Shown here: positions 27,422 through 36,607 of the stretch, one piece after another
Layout of the letters: every line of letters begins with the position of its first letter
Position numbering within the stretch: position 1 is the first letter of the stretch
From: Pseudoxanthomonas sp. PXM01
Lineage (GTDB): Bacteria > Pseudomonadota > Gammaproteobacteria > Xanthomonadales > Xanthomonadaceae
Length of the DNA stretch: 64,000 nt
Direction of reading: 5' to 3'
Assembly (NCBI RefSeq): GCF_014851815.1
Contig: NZ_JACVAJ010000001.1
Location: 1,426,001-1,490,000, forward strand
The notes under the pieces: generated by a model
What the model was told of the DNA's origin: nothing
What the model saw: the letters and a program-made list of their open reading frames with translations, nothing else
Database searches by the model: none
Made by a program: the position numbers and the translations under genes

Positions 27422-30400
27422 GTGGACAAGATCCGCCGCGGCCGGCCGTCCTGGCGGCGCCGACTGGCGACCTGGTGCCTGCCCCTGCTGGGCGGGATGG
27501 CGACGCTTTGCCCGACCGCGCACGCGCTGGATCCCTCCAAGTCGTTCCACCACTACGTGCGCAACCACTGGAGCCTGGAACAGGGCCTGCCCCAGCTGAG
27601 CGTGCTCGCCATCGCCCAGGACCGGCCCGGCTACCTCTGGTTCGGCACGCAGGCTGGCCTGAGCCGCTTCGACGGCGTGCGCTTCACCAACTTCGACCTC
27701 GACAACACCCCGGAACTGCCCAGCACCTGGATCCAGGCCCTGCACACCGATCGCGAAGGCCGACTGTGGATCGGCACCCCGCAGGGACTGGCCGTCCGTG
27801 ACGGCAACCGCATCAAGGCCATCCCGCTCGCCCCGGGCGAGGCCACCGGCGTCGTCGACGTGCGGGCGCTGACGCGCGACGTCCGCGGACGCCTGCTGGT
27901 GGCCACCCACCGCGGCGTCATGATGGTGGTGGCCGACCGCCTGCAGACGCTGCATCCGATCGACGACGGCGGCGCGCTGGCACTGCATGCCGACGACGAC
28001 GGCACGCTCTGGGCCGGTGGCCGCGGGCGCGTGCACGCCTTCGACGGCACGGGCGAACGCGTCCTGAAACTGCCCGCCGGTGCATCGCTGGCGACGGTCA
28101 CCTCGCTGGCGCGCCACGACGGCCGCCTCTGGGCCGGCTGCGATGCCGGCCTGTTCGTCCTCGACGGCCAGCATTGGCAGCGCGACCGCGACGTCGCCAC
28201 TGTCAGCGGCGGCGTGCAGGCGCTGCATGAGGACCGCGACGGCATCCTGTGGGCAAGCACCCGCGACACCCTCTACCGTCTGCAGAACGGCCGCCTGCTG
28301 GAACGGATCTCTGCGGACGGACCGCTCGCGGAGATCCGCGCGTTCTACGAAGACCGCGAGTCGAACCTGTGGCTAGGAAGCAACAACGAAGGTGCCAGCC
28401 GCGCCTGGAACGGCTGGACGCGGCGCTACAGCCGCGCCGAAGGTCTGCACCAGCCCTTGCTGTGGTCGATCGCGCAGGCGCCCGACGGCCGCATGTGGGT
28501 CGGCAGCGACGACGGCGTCAGCGTGCTGGACGGCGGCCGGTTCCGCACCCTGGTCGCGGGACGCGATCTGCCGCATCCCGCCGCGTACAGCCTGCTGCCC
28601 GAGAACGGGCAGACCTGGATCGGCACGCGCGACGGCGCCGCCCTGTACCGCGATGGCCGCGTGCAACGGCCGCGCATGCTGGCGGCGCTGGATGCCGCAC
28701 AGGTGAACGGCATCGTCCGCGATCGCCAGGGACGACTGTGGTTCGCCACCAGCAATGGCCTCTACCGTTGGCGGGAAGGCGACGCACACGCGCGCCACTA
28801 CGGCGAACGGGAGGGCCTGCGCGACATCCGCGTGCGCGTGCTGATGGAGACGCGCGACGGACGGATGCTGGTGGGCACGCAGAGCGGCCTTTACGAATTC
28901 GTCGATGAGCATCTGGTCGCGCTTCCCCTGACCGGAACGGGCCTGGATGCGCCGCACATCGTCTCCCTGCACGAGCTGGCCGGCGGCCAGTGGCTGGCCG
29001 GCGCGCTGTCCGAAGAACTGATGCTGCTGTTCGACGGCCATCGCTGGACGCGGCTGGACAAGTCGCGCGGCGTCCCGGCGAACGCGCCGTTCTTCTTCGC
29101 CGAGGACGCCAGCGGTTTCCTCTGGGCGGGTGGCCTGCGCGGGATCTACCGGGTACCGGTGGCCGACCTGCTCGACGCCGCCGACGATCCGTCCCTGCGC
29201 GTCAACGCGCGGACCCTGCTCAATGAGCGCGGCGATCGTCATGGCGGCCAGAAGGGCGACTGCTGCAACGGCGCCGGCAACAGCCGTGGCTTCCTGGCCG
29301 ACAACGCGCTGTGGCTGCCGACCCGCGATGGCGTCGTGGTCATGGCCACCGACCAGTCGCTGGCCAACGACTACCTGCCCGAATCGGTGGTCGAACGCGT
29401 CCAGGTGCAGGGCCAATGGCGGCCGGCCGAGCGCGCGACGGAATGGTCGCTGCCCAGCGCGGCGCGCGACCTGCGCTTCGAGTTCACCACGCTCAGCTTC
29501 CAGGCGTCCGACCATATCGACATCCGCTATCGCCTGCGCGGCTACGACGACGAGTGGAAACTGCTCGACGATCCCCATCAGCGCAGTGCCACGTACACCA
29601 ACCTGCCGGCCGGGCGCTACGTGTTCGAGGTGCTCGGCACCAACAACAGCGGCGTCTCCGGACGCGCCGCCGCCACCCAGGCATTCGCCATCGCGCCGTA
29701 CTTCTACGAGAGCCCGTGGTTCTACCTGCTGCTGGCGTTCGCGTTGGCGATCCTGGTGCTGCTGTCCAACCGGTGGGTGCTGCGCCGCCACCACAACCGT
29801 CGCGTCGCGCTGGAGCGGCTGGTGGAACAGCGCACGCGCGACCTGCAGCAGGCCAACCGGCAACTGGAGGCGATCAGCCTGACCGATCCGCTGACCGGCC
29901 TGCACAACCGCCGCTACCTGACCCGCCAGCTGCCCGCCGACATCGCCTACTACCAGCGCATGCCCGGCTTCGCCGCCGGCGTGGACGTGCTCGCATTCGC
30001 CCTGCTCGACATCGACCACTTCAAGTCGATCAACGACGGCCACGGGCACCAGGCGGGCGACCACGTGCTGCAGACCGTCGCGCATCGCCTGCGCACGCTG
30101 TCGCGCGACGGCGACTACGTGATCCGTTGGGGCGGCGAGGAATTCCTGATGGTGTTCCGGCCGATGCCGCGCCACGAGCTGCATGCGCTGGGACGCCGCA
30201 TCTGCACGGCGATCTCCACGGAACCGGTGGACGTGGCCGGCACACGCCTGCAGGTGACGGCATCGCTGGGACTGATCGGCTATCCGCCCTTCCCCGCCGC
30301 GCCCGACCTGCTCGGCTGGGAGCAGCTGGTCTCCCTGGCCGACCGCGCGCTCTACGAGGTGAAGGCGCATGGCCGCAACGGCTGGGCGCTCTACGAAGCC

Positions 30401-30550
30401 ACGCCGTTGCCGTTGCCCGCACTGGATGTGGACCATCTGCGACGCGATCCGGGTGAACTGGTCCGCAGCGGCCATCTGGTGTTGCGCGGGCCGCATCATC
30501 CGTCAGCCCCGACGCCCCCCTCCGCATCCGTGTCCGCACGCGCGGATTGA
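27422..30550 (+). CDS. Diguanylate cyclase with periplasmic two-component-regulator propeller
   Basis: 1042 residues from a GTG start. Signal region (about 12-36), then propeller repeats (PGYLWFGTQAGLSRFDGVRF, EGRLWIGTPQGLAV, DGRMWVGSDDGVSVL), a Cys-rich insert KGDCCNGAGNSRGF near 615, a Y_Y_Y domain to about 755 (GRYVFEVLGTNNSG), a membrane helix (about 767-787) and a short coiled coil (EQRTRDLQQANRQLEA). A complete GGDEF domain follows: DIDHFKSINDGHGHQAGDHVL, active-site GGEEF at 904-908, and product-inhibition site RDGD (895-898) five residues before it. It should make c-di-GMP and be feedback-inhibited. Confidence 0.93.
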   Translation: MDKIRRGRPSWRRRLATWCLPLLGGMATLCPTAHALDPSKSFHHYVRNHWSLEQGLPQLSVLAIAQDRPGYLWFGTQAGLSRFDGVRFTNFDLDNTPELPSTWIQALHTDREGRLWIGTPQGLAVRDGNRIKAIPLAPGEATGVVDVRALTRDVRGRLLVATHRGVMMVVADRLQTLHPIDDGGALALHADDDGTLWAGGRGRVHAFDGTGERVLKLPAGASLATVTSLARHDGRLWAGCDAGLFVLDGQHWQRDRDVATVSGGVQALHEDRDGILWASTRDTLYRLQNGRLLERISADGPLAEIRAFYEDRESNLWLGSNNEGASRAWNGWTRRYSRAEGLHQPLLWSIAQAPDGRMWVGSDDGVSVLDGGRFRTLVAGRDLPHPAAYSLLPENGQTWIGTRDGAALYRDGRVQRPRMLAALDAAQVNGIVRDRQGRLWFATSNGLYRWREGDAHARHYGEREGLRDIRVRVLMETRDGRMLVGTQSGLYEFVDEHLVALPLTGTGLDAPHIVSLHELAGGQWLAGALSEELMLLFDGHRWTRLDKSRGVPANAPFFFAEDASGFLWAGGLRGIYRVPVADLLDAADDPSLRVNARTLLNERGDRHGGQKGDCCNGAGNSRGFLADNALWLPTRDGVVVMATDQSLANDYLPESVVERVQVQGQWRPAERATEWSLPSAARDLRFEFTTLSFQASDHIDIRYRLRGYDDEWKLLDDPHQRSATYTNLPAGRYVFEVLGTNNSGVSGRAAATQAFAIAPYFYESPWFYLLLAFALAILVLLSNRWVLRRHHNRRVALERLVEQRTRDLQQANRQLEAISLTDPLTGLHNRRYLTRQLPADIAYYQRMPGFAAGVDVLAFALLDIDHFKSINDGHGHQAGDHVLQTVAHRLRTLSRDGDYVIRWGGEEFLMVFRPMPRHELHALGRRICTAISTEPVDVAGTRLQVTASLGLIGYPPFPAAPDLLGWEQLVSLADRALYEVKAHGRNGWALYEATPLPLPALDVDHLRRDPGELVRSGHLVLRGPHHPSAPTPPSASVSARAD

Positions 30551-30604
30551 CATCCCTGCAACGTGTCCGCGATACGCTCGCCTGCCACGTCGCCGAGATC
30601 CCCC

Positions 30605-31606
30605 ATGAAGATTCCCGCTTCCGCGCTGGTCGCCCTGCTCGCCGTCCATGCCGTTGCGCAGGCCGAGCCCATGCCCCGCTACGGGCCGCGCCTCGAAGGC
30701 TTCGAGTACCCGCGACCGGTACAGACCTTCGCCTTCGCGTCGCAGTCGCAGTCGCTGGAGATGGCATATCTCGACGTCGCACCCGAGCGACCGAACGGCC
30801 GCACCGCCGTGCTCCTGCACGGCAAGAACTTCTGCGCCGCGACCTGGGTATCCACGATCGATGCACTCACTGCCGCCGGCTTCCGCGTGATCGCGCCGGA
30901 CCAGGTCGGCTTCTGCAAATCGAGCAAGCCTTCCGGTTACCAGTATTCGTTCGGACAGTTGGCCGCCAACACGCATGCCCTGCTCGACACGCTGGGCATC
31001 GAGCGCGCGGTGATCGTCGGCCACTCCATGGGCGGCATGCTCGCCGCGCGCTATGCGCTGCAGTATCCGGAGGCGACCGAGCGGTTGGTACTGGTCAATC
31101 CGATCGGACTGGAGGACTGGAAGGCCGAGGGCGTGCCGTGGCGGAGCATCGATGCCTGGAACGAGCGCGAAATGAAGACCTCCTTCGACAGCATCCGCGA
31201 CTACCAGCGCACCGTGTACTACAGCGGCGACTGGAAGCCGGCGTACGAACCCTGGGTGCGGATGCTGGGCGGCATGTACGCTGGCGATGGACGCAAGGCC
31301 GTCGCCTGGAGCCAGGCGCTGACGTCGGACATGGTGTTCAACCAGCCCGTCGTGTACGAGTTCCCCCGCATCGCGGCGCCGACCACGCTGTTCGTCGGCC
31401 TGAAGGACCGCACGGCCATCGGCAAGGATCTGGCGCCGCCGGAGGTGGCGAAACGGCTCGGCGATTACCCGGCGCTGGGCAGGCGCGCGGCCGCCGCGAT
31501 TCCAGGCGCGACGCTCGTGGAGTTCGCCGAGTTGGGCCATTCGCCGCAGGTCGAGGACCCGGCGCGCTTCAACGCCGAACTGCTGAAGGCGGTCAGCGCG
31601 CCCTGA
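30605..31606 (+). CDS. Secreted alpha/beta hydrolase
   Basis: 333 residues. Signal peptide ALVALLAVHAVAQAEP, then an alpha/beta hydrolase fold: VLLHGKNFCAATWVSTIDAL (oxyanion region), VIAPDQVGFCKSSKP, nucleophile GHSMGGMLAARYALQYP, acid in LFVGLKDRTAIGKD and His in ELGHSPQVEDP. Secreted or periplasmic, substrate unknown. The ATG at 30605 gives a normal signal peptide; a start 14 codons upstream would not. It follows the diguanylate cyclase by 54 bp. Confidence 0.85.
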   Translation: MKIPASALVALLAVHAVAQAEPMPRYGPRLEGFEYPRPVQTFAFASQSQSLEMAYLDVAPERPNGRTAVLLHGKNFCAATWVSTIDALTAAGFRVIAPDQVGFCKSSKPSGYQYSFGQLAANTHALLDTLGIERAVIVGHSMGGMLAARYALQYPEATERLVLVNPIGLEDWKAEGVPWRSIDAWNEREMKTSFDSIRDYQRTVYYSGDWKPAYEPWVRMLGGMYAGDGRKAVAWSQALTSDMVFNQPVVYEFPRIAAPTTLFVGLKDRTAIGKDLAPPEVAKRLGDYPALGRRAAAAIPGATLVEFAELGHSPQVEDPARFNAELLKAVSAP

Positions 31607-31615
31607 CCGCCGGCG

Positions 31616-32953
31616 TCACGGGGCAGACGTGGTGGCGTCGAGGCGGGCCAGCACGACATCATCGACGTCTTCCGACACGACCGCATCCACCCTGCCGTCC
31701 GCACCACGGCGGAAGCGCAGCGGACCCAGGCCGCCCTCCATGGCGAACAGGGTGTCGTCCAGCGGGACGAGTTCGGCGGGCGGTTCGTCCGCCGACTCCG
31801 CGTGCAGGCGACCGTGCGCGAGCGTGATGCGCAGCGTCCAGTCGTAGCGTTCGACACGGTAGGTGCCGACATAGTCGCGCAGCGTCGCCTCCGGCACGGC
31901 GACGCCCTTCGGCTTCACCCGCTGGTTGATGTTGCCCAGGCCATGCGCCTGCCCGCAGACGGCACACATCGTCGGTGGTGCCAGGTTGCTGATGGCGTGC
32001 GCCACGGGATGCCGGGTCTGCAGGAACGCATGCAGTGCGTGGAGATCCTCGTCGGTCAGATGGCGGAAGGCGGCCCACGGCATCATCGGATGCGTCAGCC
32101 CTTGCTTGCCCGTGCGCATCAGCTGGACGAACGCGTCCGCGTCGTAGTCGATCCCGGTGGCATGCGGGGTGAGGTTGGTGCTGTAGATGTCCTTGCCATC
32201 GCGCGAGATGGCATTGCCCCCGGCGAACGCACCGGGCAGCCGCTTCGCTTCCCACAGCGTGTGGCACCCGCCGCAATCGCCGATCGCCGCCAGATAGCGC
32301 CCGCGCTCGAGCGGACTGTCGTCGGCGGGGCCGGACACCGGCGCGGTGATCGGCATGGGGCGACCGACGATGCGCTGCACCTGCTCCTCGGAGAGCTGCG
32401 TGCGTGGCAGCGGATTGCGGATGGCCGGCAGCGAACGCAGGTAGACGATGACCGAGGCGAGGTCTTCGTCCGACAGCTGCGAGAACGAGGGGTACCACAT
32501 CTGCGGATGCAGCGGCCGCCCGTCATGGCTGATGCCCTCGCGGATCGCACGCGCCAGCATGTCGTCGCTCCAGCCGCCGACGCCGGTTTCGATGTCGGAC
32601 GTCAGGTTCGGCGCGACCAGCCGTGTCGCGCCCTCGTCCTTCCACACATGGCCGGCCATCGTGCGGCTCTGCACCGGCGGCGCGCCCGGCTGTCCCCAGT
32701 CGCGGTCGGAATGGCACAGCGCGCACTGCAGGATGCCTTCAGCGAGATAGCGCCCGCGTTCGCGCCGCGCCTGGGTGCGCTCGAACGTGCGATCGGTCAG
32801 CGGACGGATACGCAGGCCGGGCAGCGGCGGTTGCTGGGCGATGGCCGTCAGCGCGGCCTTCGGGGGCACAGGCGCAGCACGCTCACCGCAAGCGGCGACC
32901 ACGACCACGCAAGCCGCCAGCAACGCGGTCCGTACACGAAGAGCAAAGCGCAT
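31616..32953 (-). CDS. Diheme cytochrome c lipoprotein with extra C-terminal domain
   Basis: 445 residues. Lipobox VVVAAC (Cys22). Two c-type haem sites, CALCH (77-81) and CGGCH (227-231), each followed by a likely methionine ligand region (MWYPSF near 152; MPWAAF near 291). A CxxC pair (CAVC, 330-333) is not a haem site because it is followed by Gly. From about 358 (LRDYVGTYRVERYDWTLRIT) there is a beta-rich domain like the one found C-terminal to some beta-lactamase-family proteins. Periplasmic electron transfer, partners unknown. Ends 9 bp from the hydrolase stop. Confidence 0.8.
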   Translation of the reverse strand: MRFALRVRTALLAACVVVVAACGERAAPVPPKAALTAIAQQPPLPGLRIRPLTDRTFERTQARRERGRYLAEGILQCALCHSDRDWGQPGAPPVQSRTMAGHVWKDEGATRLVAPNLTSDIETGVGGWSDDMLARAIREGISHDGRPLHPQMWYPSFSQLSDEDLASVIVYLRSLPAIRNPLPRTQLSEEQVQRIVGRPMPITAPVSGPADDSPLERGRYLAAIGDCGGCHTLWEAKRLPGAFAGGNAISRDGKDIYSTNLTPHATGIDYDADAFVQLMRTGKQGLTHPMMPWAAFRHLTDEDLHALHAFLQTRHPVAHAISNLAPPTMCAVCGQAHGLGNINQRVKPKGVAVPEATLRDYVGTYRVERYDWTLRITLAHGRLHAESADEPPAELVPLDDTLFAMEGGLGPLRFRRGADGRVDAVVSEDVDDVVLARLDATTSAP

Positions 32954-33029
32954 CGGACGGCTCCGTCGGTGGCGTGTCCGAACGAAGCCAACGCGGCGGG
33001 CGCCCAGACACGGACACCATCGGCGGACA

Positions 33030-34103
33030 TCAGGCGGCGGCGATGGCCAGCACGTCGTCCAGCAACGCGGCGGCGGTCACCTCGGCCCCCGCGCCCGGTC
33101 CCTGCACGACCAGCGGCTGTTCCGGATAGCGGTCGCTGTAGATCGCCACGCGGTTGTCGGTGCCGCCTCCACCGCACAGCGGATGGTCCAGCGGCAACGC
33201 CTGCAGGCCGACACTGGCCCGCTCGTGGTCGAAGCGGCCGAGGAAGCGCAGCCGCGCGCCGTTGCGGTAGGCCTCCTTGAAGCGGGCCGCAAGTAGCGCG
33301 TCCAGGTGCGGCAGCGCGGCGTCGAAGGCGGGCAACGACAGCGCCGCAAGGTCCGCCGGAACCAGCGAGTCGACGCGCACGTCTTCCGCCTGCAGCGGCA
33401 AGCCGGCGGCACGCGCGAGGATCAGCAGCTTGCGGCGCACGTCCTCGCCGGACAGGTCCAGGCGCGGATCCGGTTCGGTATAGCCGGCCTGGCGCGCCTG
33501 CCGCACGAAGCCCGAGAACGGGCGCATGCCGTCGTAGTGGTTGAACAGCCACGCCAGCGAGCCGGACAGCACGCCTTCGACGCGGTGGATGCGGTCGCCA
33601 CCGGCCACCAGCGCGCGCAGGCTGCGCAGCAGCGGCAGGCCTGCACCGACGGTGGCTGCATCGCCGTAGCGGGCGCCGGAATCCGCGCGTGCGCGGCCGA
33701 TCGCCTGCGCACGCGGCAATGCACCGCCGATGCCGAGCTTGTTCGCCGTCACCACGTGCACGCCGCGCGACAGCCATTCCGCATGCCAGTCGGCCACGCT
33801 GTCGCTCGCGGTCGCATCGACCACGATATCGCCAGCCCGCAGCGCCTCGCCTTCCGCCCAGGGCGGCAGGTCGCCGTCGCGCGGCGACGCCTGGTTGGCG
33901 TCGTCCAGCGCCTGCTGCGCGGCATTCCCGCAGGCGTGCAGCGCGCGCGAGTTCGCGAGCCAGGCGAGCGTGGGCACGGGCAGGTCGCGTTCCTGCAGGC
34001 GCTGGTAGCGCGCGACGAAGGCGCTGCCCACCACGCCGGTACCCAGCAGCGCCAGCTTCGGCGCGGTACGCGGCGTGGTCGCCAGGCGGACGACGGTGCT
34101 CAT
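33030..34103 (-). CDS. hom: Homoserine dehydrogenase
   Basis: 357 residues, monofunctional, without an aspartokinase domain. NAD(P)-binding LALLGTGVVGSAFVARY, VVTANKLGIGGALP, YGDAATVGAGLP, VLSGSLAWLFNHYD and DLSGEDVRRKLLILARAAG are family signatures. It reduces aspartate semialdehyde to homoserine, feeding both methionine and threonine. It begins within the metB stop (ATGA) and is the last gene of the riboswitch-led operon. Confidence 0.94.
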   Translation of the reverse strand: MSTVVRLATTPRTAPKLALLGTGVVGSAFVARYQRLQERDLPVPTLAWLANSRALHACGNAAQQALDDANQASPRDGDLPPWAEGEALRAGDIVVDATASDSVADWHAEWLSRGVHVVTANKLGIGGALPRAQAIGRARADSGARYGDAATVGAGLPLLRSLRALVAGGDRIHRVEGVLSGSLAWLFNHYDGMRPFSGFVRQARQAGYTEPDPRLDLSGEDVRRKLLILARAAGLPLQAEDVRVDSLVPADLAALSLPAFDAALPHLDALLAARFKEAYRNGARLRFLGRFDHERASVGLQALPLDHPLCGGGGTDNRVAIYSDRYPEQPLVVQGPGAGAEVTAAALLDDVLAIAAA

Positions 34104-35323
34104 GCGTCGGCGAGCTTGCGTTTGGATTCCGCGGCCACGGCCTCGGCGCGCGCCAGCGCGGCGGTGAGGTCGGCCAGCAGGTCGTCGGTGGCCTCGATGC
34201 CGACCGACAGGCGCAGCAGGCCGTCGGTGATGCCGGCCTTCGCACGCGCTTCCGGCGTCATCGCCGCATGCGTCATGGTGGCCGGATGCGCGACCAGGCT
34301 TTCCACGCCGCCCAGCGACTCGGCCAGGGTGAAGTAGCGCAGACCTTCGACGAAGGCGCGCACCGCTTCTTCACCACCGTCCAGCTCCACGCTCAGCATG
34401 GCGCCGAAACCCTTCTGCTGGCGCGCTGCCAGCGCGTGGCCCGGATGCGAGGCCAGGCCCGGGAAATAGACCTTCGACACCACCGGATGCGCATCCAGCA
34501 GTGCGGCGATGGCATTCGCGTTCTCCTGGTGCGCGCGCAGGCGCGCATCCAGCGTGCGCAGGCCGCGCAGGGTCAGGAAGCTGTCGAACGGCGAACCGGT
34601 CAGGCCCAGCGCGTTCGCCCACCACACCAGCTGCTGGTGGGTGTCGGCATCGCGCGCGATCACCGCACCACCGACCACGTCGCTGTGGCCGTTGATGTAC
34701 TTGGTGGTCGAATGCAGCACGATGTCGGCGCCGAACGCGATCGGCGTCTGCAGCGCCGGCGACAGGAAGGTGTTGTCCACCACGGTGCGTGCGCCAGCCT
34801 TGTGCGCCGCCTCGATGACGAAGCGCAGGTCGGTGATGCGCAGCAGCGGGTTGGACGGCGTTTCGATCAGCACCAGCTTCGGCGACTGCGCCAGCGCATC
34901 GGCCAGCGAGCGCGGATCGGTCAGGTCGGCCGTGATCAGTTCGAAGTGACCCTTCTTCGCCAGCGCGTTGAACAGGCGCCAGCTGCCACCGTACGCATCG
35001 TGCGGCACCACCAGGCGGTCGCCCGGCTCCAGCAGCGCGTTCAGCACCAGCGTTATCGCGCCCATGCCGGTGGCGGTGATGACGGCGCCGGCGCCGACTT
35101 CCAATTCGGCCAATGCTTCAGCCAGCAGGTCGCGCGTGGGATTGCCGCTGCGGGTGTAGTCATATTCGCGCTTCTGCGCGAACCCGGCGAAGCTGAAGTT
35201 CGACGACAGCACGATTGGCGGCGTCACCGCGCCGTAGGCGGTGTCGCGATCGATGCCGGCGCGCACGGCGGCGGTGGCGGGACGACAGGGCGCGTCGGCG
35301 TCGGTGGGGATATAGCTGCTCAT
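34100..35323 (-). CDS. metB: Cystathionine gamma-synthase / O-acyl-homoserine (thiol)-lyase
   Basis: 407 residues. Cys/Met PLP-enzyme signatures: NFSFAGFAQKREYDYTRSGNPT, GMGAITLVLNALL, PHDAYGGSWRLF, ETPSNPLLRI, VDNTFLSPALQTPIAFGAD and PLP-lysine HSTTKYINGHSDVVGG. It condenses the O-acyl-homoserine made by MetX with cysteine (or sulfide). Start at 35323 overlaps the metX stop; the frame stays open upstream but that part is antisense to metX. Whether it takes cysteine or sulfide cannot be read from sequence alone. Confidence 0.93.
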   Translation of the reverse strand: MSSYIPTDADAPCRPATAAVRAGIDRDTAYGAVTPPIVLSSNFSFAGFAQKREYDYTRSGNPTRDLLAEALAELEVGAGAVITATGMGAITLVLNALLEPGDRLVVPHDAYGGSWRLFNALAKKGHFELITADLTDPRSLADALAQSPKLVLIETPSNPLLRITDLRFVIEAAHKAGARTVVDNTFLSPALQTPIAFGADIVLHSTTKYINGHSDVVGGAVIARDADTHQQLVWWANALGLTGSPFDSFLTLRGLRTLDARLRAHQENANAIAALLDAHPVVSKVYFPGLASHPGHALAARQQKGFGAMLSVELDGGEEAVRAFVEGLRYFTLAESLGGVESLVAHPATMTHAAMTPEARAKAGITDGLLRLSVGIEATDDLLADLTAALARAEAVAAESKRKLADA

Positions 35324-36366
35324 GCGAGGTCTCCGGCGGCGCGCAGGGCCGAGGTGAGGATGGAATCGATGCGGTCGGTTTCTTTCAGGAAGGCGTCGTG
35401 GCCGTAGGGCGAGCGCAGCACGCGCAGCTGGCCCAGCGTGGCGAGGCCTTCGACCAGTGAGACGGAATCGGACAGCGGCACCAGGCGATCGCCTTCCACG
35501 GCGACCACCAGCGTGGGCACGCGGACATCGGCGGGATCGACACGGTGCAGGTCGATGGATTCGGACAGCCGCACGTAGGCGGTGACCGGCGTGCGCGCGA
35601 CGTACTGCGCACCGGCGGCGTCCAGGTAGTCCTCGGCAGCCACGCGCACGCGGCCGTTGACGATCTCCGGCGCGCTGTCGAAGCGCTCGCCGAACTCCTC
35701 CGGCGTACGGTAGCTGAGCATGGCGAACTGGCGGGCCAGCGACAGGCCCTGCGCATCGGCGCACTGCAGCTGGCCGAGCGTCACCGCACGGCGCTGCAGC
35801 GCGCGCCAGGCCGCGGCATAGGGATGCGCACGGTGGGCGCCACTGACCGCGACCAGCTTCTTCAGCCGCTCGGCATGGCGCACGGCGAACTGCAGGCCGA
35901 CCAGCGCGCCATACGAATAGCCGACGAAGGCCTCCAGCCGCGCGATGCCCAGCGCCGACAGCAGTTTGGCGATGGCATCGGCCTGGTCGGCGGTGTCGAT
36001 GGGGGCGTCGAGGCGGCCGTCGGCACCGACGAAGTCGAACGCAAGCAACTGGCGCTGCGCCGGGTCCAGTGCGCGACCGGCGCCGACCAGCTCGTTCAAC
36101 CAGCCGCTTTCGGGAAACACGTCGCTCGCGGTCAGGTGGCGATGCGCGGAGATACCGCCGGCGACGAACACCACCGGCGCACCCGCCGGTCCCTGCAGCT
36201 CATAGCGCAGCGTCACCGCACGGGTGCCGGCGTGGCGCATCGCCAGTTCCACCACCACCTCGCCGCGCAGCGCGCGCGGACCGTCGTCCTGCGTGGACGA
36301 CAACGGGAAACCCTCGGTCAACGACGGCTCGGGCAGGCGGTTCAGGGCGGGACTGGCGTAACTCAT
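35320..36366 (-). CDS. metX: Homoserine O-acyltransferase (MetX type)
   Basis: 348 residues. Alpha/beta-hydrolase-fold MetX: VVFVAGGISAHRHL in the oxyanion region, nucleophile in VGYSYGALVGLQFA, PTLVVAVEGDRLVPLSDS and RSPYGHDAFLKE carrying the catalytic Asp and His. The GYSYGA elbow and relatively short chain fit the xanthomonad branch, some members of which use succinyl-CoA rather than acetyl-CoA, so the acyl donor is left open. First gene of metX-metB-hom, behind a SAM-I riboswitch. Confidence 0.93.
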   Translation of the reverse strand: MSYASPALNRLPEPSLTEGFPLSSTQDDGPRALRGEVVVELAMRHAGTRAVTLRYELQGPAGAPVVFVAGGISAHRHLTASDVFPESGWLNELVGAGRALDPAQRQLLAFDFVGADGRLDAPIDTADQADAIAKLLSALGIARLEAFVGYSYGALVGLQFAVRHAERLKKLVAVSGAHRAHPYAAAWRALQRRAVTLGQLQCADAQGLSLARQFAMLSYRTPEEFGERFDSAPEIVNGRVRVAAEDYLDAAGAQYVARTPVTAYVRLSESIDLHRVDPADVRVPTLVVAVEGDRLVPLSDSVSLVEGLATLGQLRVLRSPYGHDAFLKETDRIDSILTSALRAAGDLA

Positions 36367-36375
36367 GGCGGCATC

Positions 36376-36415
36376 CGGTGGCGGTGTCCCTGACGGGACG
36401 GGGACTGCACCACCG
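36376..36415 (-). promoter_or_regulatory. Hairpin at the metX start, probable riboswitch expression platform
   Basis: CGGTGGTG, then GTCCC, a 10-nt loop, GGGAC and CGCCACCG fold into one interrupted stem on the minus strand. It ends right before GGATGCCGCC and the metX ATG. No U-run follows, so the switch more likely works on ribosome access (GGAT would be the ribosome site) than on termination. Confidence 0.5.
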
Positions 36416-36459
36416 AGCTTCGCGGAGCTCGCGTTCGCCGTGCCGAGGACACGGTACGA

Positions 36460-36572
36460 ACCATCTTCCGGCAGACGCTGAGGTCCCCGCAGGATTTGGC
36501 ACCACCACGGCGCTTGCGCGTCGCTGGCTGCCCCGGCTTCTTCGGGCCTGTCCCTCTGCCGGTCTCGATGGT
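36460..36572 (-). ncRNA. SAM-I (S-box) riboswitch controlling metX-metB-hom
   Basis: On the minus strand the 113-nt element shows the S-box landmarks in order: P1 5' strand ACCATC (36572-36567), CGAGA, GGCAGAGGGACAGGCCC, GAAGAAGCC, GGCAGCC, a variable P3 stem (CGCGCAAGCG), GGTGCCAAATCCTGC, then the closing P1 strand GATGGT (36465-36460). These match the known SAM-binding core including the kink-turn and pseudoknot sequences. High SAM should shut down the downstream homocysteine/methionine genes. It starts exactly where the predicted promoter would place +1. Confidence 0.95.
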
Positions 36573-36578
36573 GGACGT

Positions 36579-36607
36579 ACTTTGCCCACCCCGGGGAACG
36601 TTGTCAA
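36579..36607 (-). promoter_or_regulatory. Sigma-70 promoter of the riboswitch/metX operon
   Basis: Perfect -35 TTGACA (36607-36602), 17-bp spacer, weaker -10 CAAAGT (36584-36579). Transcription would begin near 36572, the first base of riboswitch P1. The 36367-36688 gap is thus accounted for by promoter, riboswitch, platform hairpin and the divergent start of the next gene. Confidence 0.7.

Noticed and set aside
27422-30550. Degenerate (inactive) GGDEF domain
   Set aside because: GGEEF, the Mg-binding Asp region and the RxxD inhibition site are all intact.
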